From the NCBI GenBank assembly GCA_004835665.1, contig RBKR01000020.1, positions 248,001-312,000 on the forward strand: a stretch of 64,000 nucleotides of DNA, written 5' to 3'. Positions 33,001 to 44,008 of this stretch are shown here, in pieces (positions within the stretch are counted from its first letter, which is position 1; the number at the start of each line of letters is the position of its first letter). The position numbers and the translations under genes were made by a program. The notes beneath the pieces are model-generated. The model was given only the letters and a program-made list of their open reading frames with translations, ran no database searches and was not told where the DNA came from. The stretch is from Phoma sp. XZ068 (Eukaryota > Ascomycota > Dothideomycetes > Pleosporales > Didymellaceae).

Positions 33001-34239
33001 TCCTGCCAAAGTCGTACGAATGAGCCCCTGGTATGTATGTGTTTTGGCTACGATGTCAGCATATTCGAGGAACGTGGCTCTCCCGCTGTGGCAGTGTCAT
33101 CCCGCAAGCAGCCGGGCGCAAAAACAACCACGGACTACACGGATCCATCAAGAAGGGGCCCTGTGTTCATTAGGAAACAGGCCCTGCAGCCCCAGAACGT
33201 GCGACACAGCGGAGAGCTATCCATGACGGCAAGCGCGAGCAGCGTATGCGTATAGAGAGCGTATTTACCATGCCCCAGGTGGATGGTCGTGCCTGCCGTC
33301 AGCCACATGACGAAAGCCACTCCCTGTCTGCCAAGGCGTCGATGCCCTCGTCCTCCACCACTCACCACTCATCGATTTCTACATCGACACACTACGAAAA
33401 AAAGCCTGCAAAAGATTTGTGACCAGGATCAAAACTAACTGGCATTGAACGTCGTATGCGCGGTTTTCGAATGAGCAGCAGCACGTGTAGTCTACATGCA
33501 TGACAAACTGAGATCAAATAAGCCTTTCGACAACCAACGAGGCTGATTGCTTGTCGAACAAAGTGTTCTAATTAAAAAACCAAAAGTGGCTGTTGCGTTC
33601 AGGACTTATAAACGTTGTACATACATTATATCTCCCAGAGCGAGAATAAATGATGGCACGCGACCTGCCTCTAACGACCTGAACGACACCGCTTCTATCT
33701 ACGCCTGCCAGCATAGTCTCCGGGTTATGTTCCGCCGGAAAAGACTTGCCCCAAGAGAGAGATATCTCACCGACTTCTGTGTGACACCCAACATCACGCC
33801 CTTGTGCGTCTGTACGGACTCCACTCGACCGATTCGGCAAAATTTCAGGCGATGCGGAAGAATTCGGGATCGTCAGGTACCCATCAACTCGAGAACAAAT
33901 AGCACCCAGAGCTGTAATCCTTACAACCGATGACAACCGAACGAACCACGACTAAACTTCCAGCGTCATGCAGATAAATTGCGGAGCCTAACGTAACTCG
34001 ACGCGATCCCGCCTCCACATCGACGCCTCGGTCGCATACGGCATGGCGTCACACGAGGATGGCTTGACACTCAGGTGTTGAATTCTTCCAGAGGCATGCC
34101 GGCTCGATGCGACAATCAGCTCATGGATATACCTCGGAATGGTTGCCGAGGCCGGAAAAGTGCTCGAATATAAGAGGTGTGCCCCAGATTCGTCTCCGCA
34201 TCATCCAAGATAGCTAGTACTACAACTACTTCCAGCAAC
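33001..34239. other. Divergent spacer
   Basis: It separates the minus-strand hydrolase from the plus-strand unknown gene and presumably contains both promoters. Short frames only; no RNA gene or repeat recognised. Confidence 0.5.
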
Positions 34240-35025
34240 ATGTCTCAAATTCTTGTTTTACCGACACCTCTTTCTTCGAGCGCTTTGGCTCTCGGTCAGC
34301 TGCTCAGCCATCCCCTGGACTTGGAATCGACTTCCTTCACACCAACAATAAAACCAGCATGCAACAAGCCTACCACAGAGTCTCGCTATGAGGATATCAT
34401 TTCTCGGGACGATGAAGGTCGCTTCATCTCCAGCGTCGGCAAGATGGCTTCGTCATGCGACAACACGGTGGTGCTGAACGCTGATGAGATGTCTTTCATC
34501 TCACTCACCAGCCCCTCTGCCGCCTTCGAGGCACTCCGCCGCGACACCGAAACCCAGAGTTTCCTCCGCAAGTCTGCTCAGCAACATCAGCCATTGTACT
34601 TCGTTACCGGCATTCAGAGGCTCAAAAATGCCTCGTACCGACGGTCACCTGCTAGGGAGGGGTCGGCAGCCGAGGCTACCGGGCGTCAGATCCGCTTTCC
34701 CATGCATGTACGTCGCGATTCCGCAGAACTTGAATCTGAGGAAGAGGACGCAAAAGAGTCGGTGTTTGCTGTCGAGCTGATGAAGGTTGCTTGCCGTGCC
34801 GGAGCTAAGGATGAACCTCATACCCTCGAGGACATTGACTACGACTGGACCTATCATGCTCTTGATGAGCCGGACTTGCAGCTCTCGGTTGGTCTTGGGA
34901 AACCTTTGCAGGCGAAAGAGCTTAGAGCGCTCGCTGGCATCGTTATCGATGAGGACTTTGAGGAGCAGGGACACTACGACCACTACTTCGAGGATGAAGG
35001 TCTGGCGGGATTCTCAAGCGACTAA
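34240..35025 (+). CDS. Uncharacterised fungal protein (MSQILVLP-type)
   Basis: Single exon of 261 residues. I chose the ATG at 34240, in a CAACATGT context; the frame continues upstream without a better start. No signal peptide or membrane helix. Visible blocks: MSQILVLPTPLSSSALALGQLL at the start, RYEDIISRDDEGRF near 50, a strand with PLYFVTGIQRLKNASY near 126-141, ESVFAVELMKVACRAGAKDEPHTLEDIDYDW near 181, then LSVGLGKPLQAKELRALAGIV, and an acidic, Tyr/Asp-rich end. The regular mix of strands and helices suggests a compact soluble domain. I have an impression that similar proteins occur in several copies in other filamentous ascomycetes, but cannot name a family or function. The promoter is shared in the spacer with the lipase-like gene. 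Confidence 0.7.
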   Translation: MSQILVLPTPLSSSALALGQLLSHPLDLESTSFTPTIKPACNKPTTESRYEDIISRDDEGRFISSVGKMASSCDNTVVLNADEMSFISLTSPSAAFEALRRDTETQSFLRKSAQQHQPLYFVTGIQRLKNASYRRSPAREGSAAEATGRQIRFPMHVRRDSAELESEEEDAKESVFAVELMKVACRAGAKDEPHTLEDIDYDWTYHALDEPDLQLSVGLGKPLQAKELRALAGIVIDEDFEEQGHYDHYFEDEGLAGFSSD

Positions 35026-35837
35026 GTCGGCGGTTATGTAACGATCCCCTGATCATGTCACGAGAACATCTCAGTTATCGGCGTTCATACCATCAACCAG
35101 CATAGCATAGGCATCTTTCTCATTCCCAATACAATTCCGATCAATGTTCGGACACTCGTCACCCAATTTAACCTCCCGTCGCACACATGTGTTGTCCAGT
35201 CCCACATGGTGCTCAACTCTCCGAAAGAGGTTGCACGTTTGATCACTAAGCAAACACTTAAAGCATACATGAGGGCATTTTGAGGGGTGTGTCGACCATT
35301 GCACCACTGCACCAGGTCCCACTCGCTTCCCCCAACATGCATAACATCACGATAACTGTGTCAGCAAGGCATGATGAGCAGCTTTACAACTTACAGCATA
35401 CAACACGTGTTGAGCCAGACACTCATGGCCGGCAACGGGGAACGCTAACAGCGTCTCATTGAGCGCTATTGCAACGATTATCCAGTCACACAGAAGCATT
35501 GGATATTAACGGATACAAGGGGTCAGGAACACAGGTGTGTGTTGGCGTACAGCACCAAGCTGCACAAGATGCGCTGCGCCAGTTGTCAAGCTTGACACAA
35601 CGTAGCACAGTCTCAACGAGTAACGATAGAAAAGATCCTACTACACGCTATCACGGGGTCATCCTATCAACAAACCTGTAGCAAGGTGACAGAAGATTGA
35701 AGGTTGATGTTTTTTTAGAAAATAGAAAGTTGGCTTGCTGCGCGAAAGTGTGAAATTAATGCTACACGTGCTACAAAATGAAGCGGAATTAATACAAAAT
35801 ATGTTGCAAAACGAAAACATAATACTGCCCAACGATC
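35026..35837. other. Convergent spacer with AT-rich patch
   Basis: Between two convergent genes. The right part (about 35700-35825) is clearly AT-rich, fitting the 3' UTR of the flavoenzyme gene. Nothing else recognised. Confidence 0.5.
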
Positions 35838-37556
35838 TTACAAAGCAAGAATCTTCTCAACCGCACGCTCGGCGATGATCATGGTACCCAGAACAGGGTT
35901 CGTGGTCAGAGGAGCGCTGATAGATGCATCAACAACGTGGATGTTGTTGGTGCCGATGACCTTGGCATCAGTGTCGATGCAAGTGTCGAACCTGCAGCTG
36001 CTGGACCAGTGCTGGACATTTCCAAGAGTGTATTTAGAAGGCGTGCTGATCCAAGTGGTGATTTCCTCGAGGGTCGAGTTGCCAGCAATGTTTAGCGGCT
36101 TCAGGTTTTCGGGTAGTGCCTGGAATATATTGTAGACGAATTGGCCAACGGCCTGGGCATCGCGTTTATCGGAATAGAAGAATCCAGATGATGGCTTCGC
36201 AATACCCTTGGCGTCAAGACCGACACGGCCGAAGGAGCGGAAGCCGGAGGTCCCGTAGACGTTAAGCGTGATGGTGCCGTTCTCTGTGAAGTCGCCAAAA
36301 CCAGACGAGTCGATGGTGCCTTGGCAACCCACTGTCTCATTGCCCTGTTTAATAAAATCCCAGAAAGCGCTTGTCTGAGAACCGAACGAGTAAGGTCCCG
36401 AGCGGGATTTAAGATAAAAGTCGCGATCAGCAGGTATTGGGTCGTTGTAGCTGTGGGTGTAGGAGGAGATGGAGTCAGAAAAGAGCTCGATGAAAGTGTT
36501 CGGGTTGTCGAAGACCTTGTCACCAACAGCGCTGTTATTGATCCATTGGTTAGCAGGTAGGGTGAGTTGGCCTGACGCAGAGAGGTTGCTGAGGGTGGCT
36601 GCATCGCCGATGCCAGACCACATGAGGAGCTGAGGGCTGAGAAGAGCCCCACCAGACAGAATAATACGGCCGCTGTCAGCAAGATTGACAATGGATGTGA
36701 CGTTGGAGCCCTTGATTTGGATCTCAACGCCAGTCGCGGTCTCACCTTCGCGGATCACGCGAACAACCTTCGTGCCGGTCTGGAAGTGGAAGTTGGGGCG
36801 CTGAAGCGCAGATTGGAGGTAAGTCTTGACAGGCCCACTCCTCTGACCACCCTCGTAATTGTAGATCGGGTGGCCAAAAACCTTGGTCTTCTGGTGGTTC
36901 TCCCAGCCATCGTTCAAGCCAACCTCTGCGTAGCCAGCACCATCAACAAGCCATGCCTTGGCGGCGTCGAAGCCACTCTGCAGGTATCGCTTGCCATCTT
37001 CCGAAGGGTTATCAGTGGACGGTTGCTTAGCGTGTACTTTTGCAATCGCACTCTGCATGTCCGAGTTTTTCCATCCAGGGGGGAAGTACAGATCCCAGTC
37101 GGATGCTGGGGGCTGGAAGAAGAGGCCAGCATTGATGGCAGTGTTGCCACCGACTGTACAGCCCTGAAAGGCATTGACAACATCGGATGGACACGTCAAG
37201 TTGCCAGGGACCGAGAAGATAGACTGCAGATGTTAGTCCCATTCCACAGCATCATCTTACATCGCAGAACATACCTTGTAGAGACCAGGGACATCGACAC
37301 GGCTTAGCTCTGTGCCATTCAACCAGCCGGGACGTTCACGCCCACCGCTCACATAGTAGGAAGGCCCACCCTGCTCGAGAAGGAGGGTCTTTCTGCCGGC
37401 CTCACTCATACGATCGGCAACAATAAGTCCAGCAGGACCGGATCCCACGATGATGACATCGTAGTCTGCCTCGGTCGTGTAGTTCTTGGCGATGGGAGTA
37501 GCATTAGCAATCCACGCGATCGAGAACAGTGCTCCCCACGTATGTGTGACCTTCAT
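35838..37556 (-). CDS. Secreted GMC oxidoreductase, cellobiose-dehydrogenase flavodomain-like
   Basis: Two exons, 37275-37556 and 35838-37223, with a 51-bp intron, encode 555 residues. A signal peptide is evident (basic start, hydrophobic core, Ala-x-Ala-type end near residue 20). The FAD-binding GxGxxG motif is in IIVGSGPAGLIVADR near 35-49, followed by LLLEQGGPS and the GCTVGGNTAINAG GMC signature. The end carries NVQHW (His499) and TTNPVLGT (Asn536), matching the catalytic His/Asn pair of cellobiose dehydrogenase. Overall order and spacing resemble the CDH dehydrogenase domain (AA3_1) more than glucose oxidase or aryl-alcohol oxidase. There is no N-terminal cytochrome domain and no cellulose-binding module, so electrons would go to oxygen, quinones or other acceptors. 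Several N-glycosylation sequons fit secretion. Confidence 0.88.
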
Positions 37557-39085
37557 CCTGTATGCAGGTGTGCGAGATTTCGATAGGTGCCGATTTCAGT
37601 GTAAGATCTTCAATCGATCTTGGTGGTATGACCGTAATGGATCCGTCAGATTATCCGTCTACCGGCAAGTACATATACTTCACCCGTTCGAGAGATGAGC
37701 TAAGCGTGGCGACCCGTAACAACAGAGCTACCCGCTCGGTTGAGGTATGTTCCGCTTCGAAAACACGAACAAAATAGATCTTGATGGAGAAACTCCGCTT
37801 GGCAAAGCTTCACAGTGCACCGTGCACCATGCTACCTAGGTACATGGACGCTTGCGGCCGTTGCGCTGGTTAGGCTCATTAGTCCAAGATCCACGATCAA
37901 AGCTGTGCCAGATGAATGCAACGGCTTTCTATACTTAGTAGCACAAACTGCATCTTCCTTCCCTTTTGTGAGAGGGCTGACAGATTCAGCTGCGGAGAAG
38001 GCTACACTTACTACGTTGTGGACGACGTTTACTGTGGTGTCTAGCAAGAAGAGTATAGTTAGGTCTGGCAGGATGGGGGTGGGTGACGGATGTGGCGGAA
38101 CTGCTCTACTAGCGAAATTACACCTAGTTCCATCTATTTTGGGTAATAATCCACTGCTAATGTTTTTGCAGCATTACAATAACACTCAGGAGGCCAGACA
38201 AAAAGTGAAGAGATTTCTCTGCAAGATTTGACAGAGCTGAGCTTGATTCGACCGAAAAATACAGCCGAATATCCCTGTTGTGCTGGGTCACCGCGAAACA
38301 CACTACCTCTGCCCAACACCGTTGACCCGGTAGTGCTTCCGTGCGGCTGACCTACACAACCGTGAGGAGATCCGATAGGTAAGATAAGCGACAGCTCACC
38401 TTGCATCACAATAGCTTATGTTCGGTCTTGTTATTACTCGTCATTATAAAGCACGTGGGACCATGTCCACTCAGGGCACCAGAATGCCCTTATGAGGCAG
38501 AATCTTCGGTCATGGTAGTCGGACCGTGCCTTCCGCTGCCTTTCCGCTGGTCTTTCGTGCATCAGCTCCCGCACTTGTCCGTCATTGTGACATCAATTTG
38601 GTGAGAGTTTATAAACTGGCTCGTTTCTGTTTGGACCGGCGGCATATACCTTTTAGGTTCTGGTTATGTCGGGGAAGCAACGCTCGGCCCTTCAATAGAT
38701 CTTCAACGGACATCGTGTGTGGACAGCATGGGCGAAGGGTGTGGGGTGCACGCCCCTCGTACAAACATGATTGCGCGGGTCTGCTCGTGGACGGGAAGGA
38801 GCAGATCGAGGGCGGCCCTTTGGCGGGAGCTCGTGCAGCATCAAAACATCACGCCGAATCGACCATCGTCTGGCCGCGCAGTATGGCCGCCAGTCTGGCC
38901 GGAAGGATTGAAGGGTTTCAATTCACAGTAGGCGGCAAGCTAAGGGTCGCGGAACGGGACTTGGTAGACGGTCCGTACAACAGTCACAGGGGAGGGTTCC
39001 ACTCTTCTCGATAGTTCTTTGACCCTAAACACCCCAGGTGTGGACGAACTGGCGGGTCTGTAAAGCCAGCTATCAACACCACATT
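37557..39085. other. Divergent spacer
   Basis: About 1.5 kb between the flavoenzyme (minus) and the membrane-protein gene (plus). Several frames of 60-160 codons overlap on the plus strand, none with a motif. Promoters for both genes are expected here. Confidence 0.45.
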
Positions 39086-40334
39086 ATGAGTCCGGAATAT
39101 GGCCTGTTCTACGGCGTAGAGATCACGACGCTCTGTATTGCGTTGGTATGTTTTACACTTCGTTTGTGGTGTCGAAGCATGAAGAAGATTGTATCCTTTG
39201 TAAGTACCATCGCACGCTCAAAACCAATCTCCACCACTCAAGCTTCGAATCTGACTTGGCAGGACGATGTAGTATTCCTCATCGCAACGTGCACGTCAAT
39301 CTCCATGACCGCTATGGTCTGGTACATGTACCACCAAGGCTATGGTACGCAGTTGGACCTTCTTCCTATTGAGACTCAGTCCGCGATTGCGAAGATCCGG
39401 CTAGCCGTGTTGTGCATGTTCCCCATGTGTTTCAGTCTGATTCGCATATCGATCCTCTTGACGTACCTCAAGCTGTTCCCTTCGCAGACGAATCGCTGGC
39501 TGTGCTGGGTTCTGAACGGGATGCAGGTTGCGTATGCGGTGTGGGCAGGCGTGATTACATTGCGGCAGTGTTCGTAAGTCAGTTCAGGATGATAAGAAGC
39601 CTGCAGATACTGACTACTCACCCAGACCCATCAGCGCTTACTGGGACAAGAGTACGGAAGGCTTCATCTGCAGCAGTACACGGAAAGGAGACATTGCCAT
39701 TTTGAGTCTGAACAGCTTCTTTGATATAATCGTCTTCACCTGGCCGGCAAACTACCTCTGCAGGCTCAGACTGCCGCTGAAAACCCGCGCTGAGTTGATC
39801 ATCATCTTCTCCGTTGGGCTTCTGTACATCTCCCCTCGCACTGTCACCCAAGGCGCTCCGCTAACACTCTGCAGCAACCTCGCCGGCTCTTTCGCCCGCC
39901 TTGGCCTTGTAGTCAACATGCGTACCGCCGAACAATGGAGCAAGTACGGTCCCCGCGCCGTCTTCATTATTGTCATCGAATCGCACGTTGGCATCATATG
40001 CGCGTCTCTACCCTACCTACGCTTCATTTTTGAATACATTTCTGACTTCATCTCCACAACGCGTTTCTCGAAATCTGGCATCACCAAAGAGGCAACTAAA
40101 GCGAAAAAAGCCAAACCTAATCACCTCAACCACTCATTTGTTGAGCTAGACGGGCGTAGCGAAGAAGGCACAAGGAAGGAGCTGAACGTTAACATTAGTA
40201 TAGTCAAGGTGCAGGGAAGCGACGAGGAGGTGGCGGGTTGTGGGGGTAGGGAGGATCAGATCGGTACGGATGCTCGGGCGAGGAGTGGGGAGGCGTTGTT
40301 GGAGGATCGTTTGGAGAGTGGGAGACCAGGATAG
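39086..40334 (+). CDS. Fungal rhodopsin-like integral membrane protein (multi-helix)
   Basis: Three exons, 39086-39199, 39263-39573 and 39626-40334, give 377 residues. The first intron removes a stretch that interrupts the family's DD motif (SF-DDVVFLIAT after joining), and the second restores CSPISAYWDK, the conserved Cys-Pro-Tyr-Trp-Asp patch. About six or seven hydrophobic helices are visible: near 7-25, 40-60, 80-105, 115-135, 165-185, 205-225 and 245-270. The N(S)FFDIIVFTWP segment corresponds to the NxxxDxxxxxLP motif of this large fungal family (rhodopsin-domain or SAT4-like integral membrane proteins). The C-terminal about 100 residues are hydrophilic and cytosolic-looking. Members are sometimes called PTH11-like, but ligand and role are unknown here. 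Confidence 0.82.
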
Positions 40335-40837
40335 TGAGATCAAGGCATAGGGATGGCTGTAGCTCCTTAATACCAACCCAATGATGAACCCACAGCTGCG
40401 CAGATGACGCACGGGTCCCAGAGCCACTGATTTGCGCGAGATACGCCGAACGCCGTAAGCGTGGGTAATTTATGAAGGGTCAGAGAAAGTCCGTGGCTGT
40501 ATTCCACGACAATGGCTCAGTGATCGTTGGACTTGTAGATCGTGGCTCCAGATCTTCCGCTGAGTACATGACAGGAAATCCTGCCAGTGCATGGTTCAAA
40601 TGGGTGTGAACAACTCCTTATTGGACAAAGGCACAGCCTACACCCCGATTAGCAGCACACTAGGTCAGGTCAATGTCTCAGTGTGGGTCGAGCGGGCCAA
40701 GGTCAAAGGCTGCGAATTTCGATCGTGTATTGATGGAGTCAGATAAAAAGCCGTCCAAGTAGGCCCAAAACACCACAAACGCCTCGCCGGGAGAAGTATG
40801 CCCAGTATGCCATCTCGTTCGTGAGGAGGAAAGCGGC
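40335..40837. other. Convergent spacer
   Basis: Short non-coding gap between the membrane-protein gene and calcineurin B, which converge. Nothing else recognised. Confidence 0.5.
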
Positions 40838-41556
40838 TTAAAACTGGTCTAGAGTCATGCTCATAGACACATCGGTGTTCTCGACCATTTTGGTGAACTC
40901 TTCAAAGCTAATCTTGCCATCGCGGTCCAGGTCGGCCTCCATGATGGTCTTGTCGACGATCTGCGACAGGGATTAGCGTGATTTGCGCTCACTGAAATCT
41001 GAAGCTCCTGGCTGGGTGGGCGTACCTGTTGTAATTGCTGGTCTTTCAGGTTGCTGCCAACCATCATCTTGAGGACAATGAAGAGCTCGCCGTTGCTGAT
41101 GTAGCCGTCGCGGTCAATGTCGTAGACGCGGAAGGCGAAGCGCAGCTTCTCTTCCTTGTTGCCCTTGCTGCTGAAGGCCGAGAGACCGGAGACAAACTCC
41201 TGGAAGTCGACGTCGCCGCCACCGTCCTCATCGAAGATGGCGATCATTCGTGTGGCAAGAGGGTTCGACGAGATCTGGGGGAGGGCGAGGAATTCGTCGC
41301 GCTCAATGGTGCCTGAGTTGTCCTGCGCGGTGTCAGTCACGCCTCTATGGAAAGAGCGTGGTGGAATGGCGCACCTTGTCCAGCTTCATGAACCGCTTTC
41401 GCAGCCGGTCCACCTCCTCGCGGTCGACTGGCAGGTGTTAGCAACTGGTTTTCAGCCCCGCAGGCGTGCACATGAGCAGGCGCAGCGGCTCCTTCTGCAC
41501 GTACAGTTCGAGCCGGAGGCTATGTTGTCGAGAATCGCAGACGGTTGGTTCCCCAT
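40838..41556 (-). CDS. CNB1: Calcineurin regulatory subunit B
   Basis: Four exons (41505-41556, 41375-41427, 41026-41322 and 40838-40960) joined by introns of 76, 52 and 65 bp give 174 residues, the exact usual length. Gly2 after MGNQPS is the N-myristoylation site. Four EF-hand loops are visible at about 34-45 (DKDNSGTIERDE), 66-77 (DEDGGGDVDFQE), 103-114 (DIDRDGYISNGE) and 144-155 (DLDRDGKISFEE). The protein binds calcium and activates calcineurin A, the phosphatase that drives Crz1-type calcium, cell-wall and stress responses. All exon junctions are in phase and reproduce the family sequence pattern. The start lies 228 bp from the start of the divergent Atg43-like gene. Confidence 0.97.
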
Positions 41557-41784
41557 GGTGGCGCGTGTGAAGGGAGTGGAAGGGGGTCGGACGGGGTCGA
41601 GTTTGTACGGGGTCGAGTGTGTACGGGGTTGTCGTGAGCTTTCGTGGGGCCCGCCGCCGACGAGGGTCCCGCTCCAGAGCAGGGGTGCGTCCGCGACGTC
41701 AAGGCGCCAAGCCATGGAGACGAGCTCCGCGGCATCACCACCGCCGCTGCTGGGGAACCTCGACGGCCTCACGACGACGACACA
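41557..41784. promoter_or_regulatory. Bidirectional promoter CNB1 / Atg43-like, with 16-bp tandem repeat
   Basis: This 228-bp gap separates two divergent start codons. It contains two tandem near-identical copies of a 16-mer, CGGGGTCGAGTKTGTA (41592-41607 and 41608-41623), followed by a third start CGGGGTTG, with a related GGGGGTCGG just before. Such an array could bind a regulator; the binding protein is unknown. Confidence 0.6.
41592..41631. repeat. 16-bp tandem repeat, about 2.4 copies
   Basis: Two adjacent copies of CGGGGTCGAGTKTGTA, differing at one base, followed by a partial copy, lie in the CNB1 / Atg43-like promoter. Confidence 0.75.
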
Positions 41785-42464
41785 ATGACGGAACCGGGCG
41801 TCAGCGAGCTTGCCTCGACGCTGCAGTTCGGCTCCATCAGGCGCCATCCGTCGCCGCGCCACGACCTCAACCCATCGACCGCTGCGTCCGCGAAGCAGCC
41901 CGTGACGCTCGACAGGAACGCCGACGTCGACTCGGACATTGACGACGATGAGATCCCCGTCAGCGCCCTGAACCCCATCCCGCGCAAGCAGACGATGCCC
42001 CCGCTGCCGGACCTGCGCTTCGAGCAGAGCTACCTCAAGAGCATCGAAAGGGCCGAGTCGTGGAAGGGCGTGGCATGGATCACATTCCGGGACCAGGTGG
42101 GCGCCCTCAATGCAGAACCCTCGTCCACGCCAAGCTGACCTCATCCAGGTCCTCATGTGCTTTGCGCAGGGCGTCGTGTGGACCCTCATCCTCAGCGGCT
42201 GGCGGCACTGGAACCGGTCCGCCAAGTTCAGCGGCAAGAGCGTTGGCGCAAAGATACGCAGATGGTGGTGGGGCGTCAACAACTGGAAGATACCCGATGC
42301 AAAGGCGAAGCTGAAGGACACAAAGCTGGCCAAGAACGTCTCAGAGGTGAGTGCCGCCTTCCTCGAGGTCTGGCATCCTGGTGCAATCCAATCCCCCGCC
42401 ATGTGCATGCTGACCCCGTCCACAGTACTACAAGACCGAGTTCTCGAGCGCTGGACAGAACTGA
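41785..42464 (+). CDS. ATG43: DUF1770 protein, Atg43-type mitophagy receptor
   Basis: Three exons, 41785-42096, 42149-42346 and 42426-42464, encode 182 residues. The family core MPPLPDLRFEQSYLKSI (near 73-89), followed by a short linker, WITFRDQ and a single membrane helix (about 105-122, LMCFAQGVVWTLILSGW), matches the fungal DUF1770 family. In fission yeast the family member Atg43 sits in the mitochondrial outer membrane and tethers the autophagy machinery through Atg8. The N-terminal acidic disordered part (DVDSDIDDDEIP) could hold an Atg8-interacting motif. The small last exon ends the protein with a 12-residue tail. Both introns close in phase. Confidence is high for the family and moderate for the mitophagy function here. 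Confidence 0.82.
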
Positions 42465-42758
42465 GTGCGAATTGTACATGCATCACGTGGCGTTCAGGAA
42501 CAGGCTATGGAATATCATACACTGCTTATTGCCCATTCCAATACTTTACCTCTCTCACCTGCGCCATCATCTGTCTGTGCTTGGTGTGCCGTGTTACCAC
42601 GTGGACGCGCCTTCTTCTTCGCTTCGGCCTTGCACTTTCTTCGTCTGTCGCGAGGACTTCCTTCCCACCTCCGCGCTAACAAATTACCCACCACCCATAC
42701 CCTCAAATCAGCCCTTTCACTCAGACACCCACCCACAACGCCTCGACAGCGACTCTTG

Positions 42759-43685
42759 ATGGACAGATCAAGCTCAAGCCCTGCAACAATGGACGACACT
42801 GCAGCCTCCACCCCGGTCGAGCCTCCACGGAAAGTGCGCCGCTTGAGATCAGCAGGCATGAGGTAATGGACCGAGGAGCTCCACGCTTACTCTGCTGACA
42901 CCAGTAGTGACTTTGGAAGCATCGTCACCATCCACATTGGTATCAAGCCTGACCGGAAAACCTTCATACTGCACGGACAAGCTCTACGCAGTAGCTCCAA
43001 CTACTTTGCCGCTGCCATGGATGTTCAGTGCGCTGTGGACGAAGACAAGCCGATCGCACTCCCAGACATAACAGTCGACGACTTTGCCGTTTACGCAAAG
43101 TTCCTCTACACGGGCCTGATCTTCGTGAAAGAGGCTGATGTCGCGGAGCTGACGCGGTGCCTGCATCTGTATAAAGTCGCGAGACACCTAGAGGCATTGG
43201 ACTTCCAAGACGCCATAGTCGATGCCCTCGTCGAAACTATCCTTGAGTTCCGTACACTCAAAGGCCCATGCCGCTTCACAGCAACCCAAATTGCGGCCAT
43301 CTACGATGTGACCGAAGACGGCTCGCCTTTACGCAAGTTTGCACAGAATCTATGTCTACACTCAAAGGGACGCCAAGGATTTGAGAAGAAACGACTGAAA
43401 GAGTTTCCGGTCGACTTTCAACTCGATCTTCTTGCTGCTGCAGCTCCTTTTATTACATCGTCGGCGAGATCAACTGACATGCAAGACCCCCTAGACCTCG
43501 CTAGGTCTTGTAGATATCACGAGCACGCTGTCCTCGGCGCACCCTGCTACAAATTCAAGTATCAGCCTAGGACGGACGAACCAACAGCCGATGCAGCAAG
43601 TATTGCGGCAAGATCCCTTTCAGTTGCTGGGAGCAAGCGGCAGACCGAACGTCTAGCGAGTAACGACTTCGAGCTGAACGTCTGA
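42759..43685 (+). CDS. BTB/POZ domain protein
   Basis: Two exons, 42759-42862 and 42905-43685, with a 42-bp intron, encode 294 residues. After a short Pro/Arg-rich head with a KVRRLRS basic patch, the BTB fold runs from about 38 to 135: IVTIHIGIKPDRKTFILHGQALRSSSNYFAAAM, then LPDITVDDFAVYAKFLYTG and a C-terminal helix pair (LYKVARHLEALDFQDAIVDAL). This is the fungal BTB class that lacks kelch or MATH repeats. The rest is helical with no known domain. Fungal BTB proteins can serve as Cullin-3 adaptors or dimerisation modules; the partner is unknown. The neighbouring Atg43 gene ends 294 bp upstream, so the promoter must be compact. Confidence 0.85.
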
Positions 43686-44008
43686 GGGCAACACTGCGTC
43701 ACCAAGTCCCTTATAACAATACATTACAATGACACAGAGGAGTAGACCATTTGTGTATGTACATGTTCGATAGTCTTTATGGCTTTATATACTTCATATC
43801 AAGACGATGTGTGTCTCTTATGGTTCTTTTGATCCGCTTTGCTACCTCTTGCTTCTCTTCCTCCCATTGCACTTATCCCTACTTTCTCCAGATGCTTATT
43901 CTCGTCCTGTCCACTTCAGCCTCTAGTTCATATTTGCTAATCCATTCCTCAACATTTGCCACTTGTTCCCGGAGACTCAATATTGCGTTTCAACATCTAG
44001 ATCAATAT
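43686..44008. other. Convergent spacer
   Basis: Small gap between the BTB gene and the minus-strand secreted-protein gene, T/C-rich. Nothing recognised. Confidence 0.5.

Noticed and set aside
41452..42486. 344-codon minus-strand frame across the CNB1 / Atg43 promoter
   Set aside because: It is open by chance; only its last part coincides with exon 1 of calcineurin B, which is spliced out of this frame.
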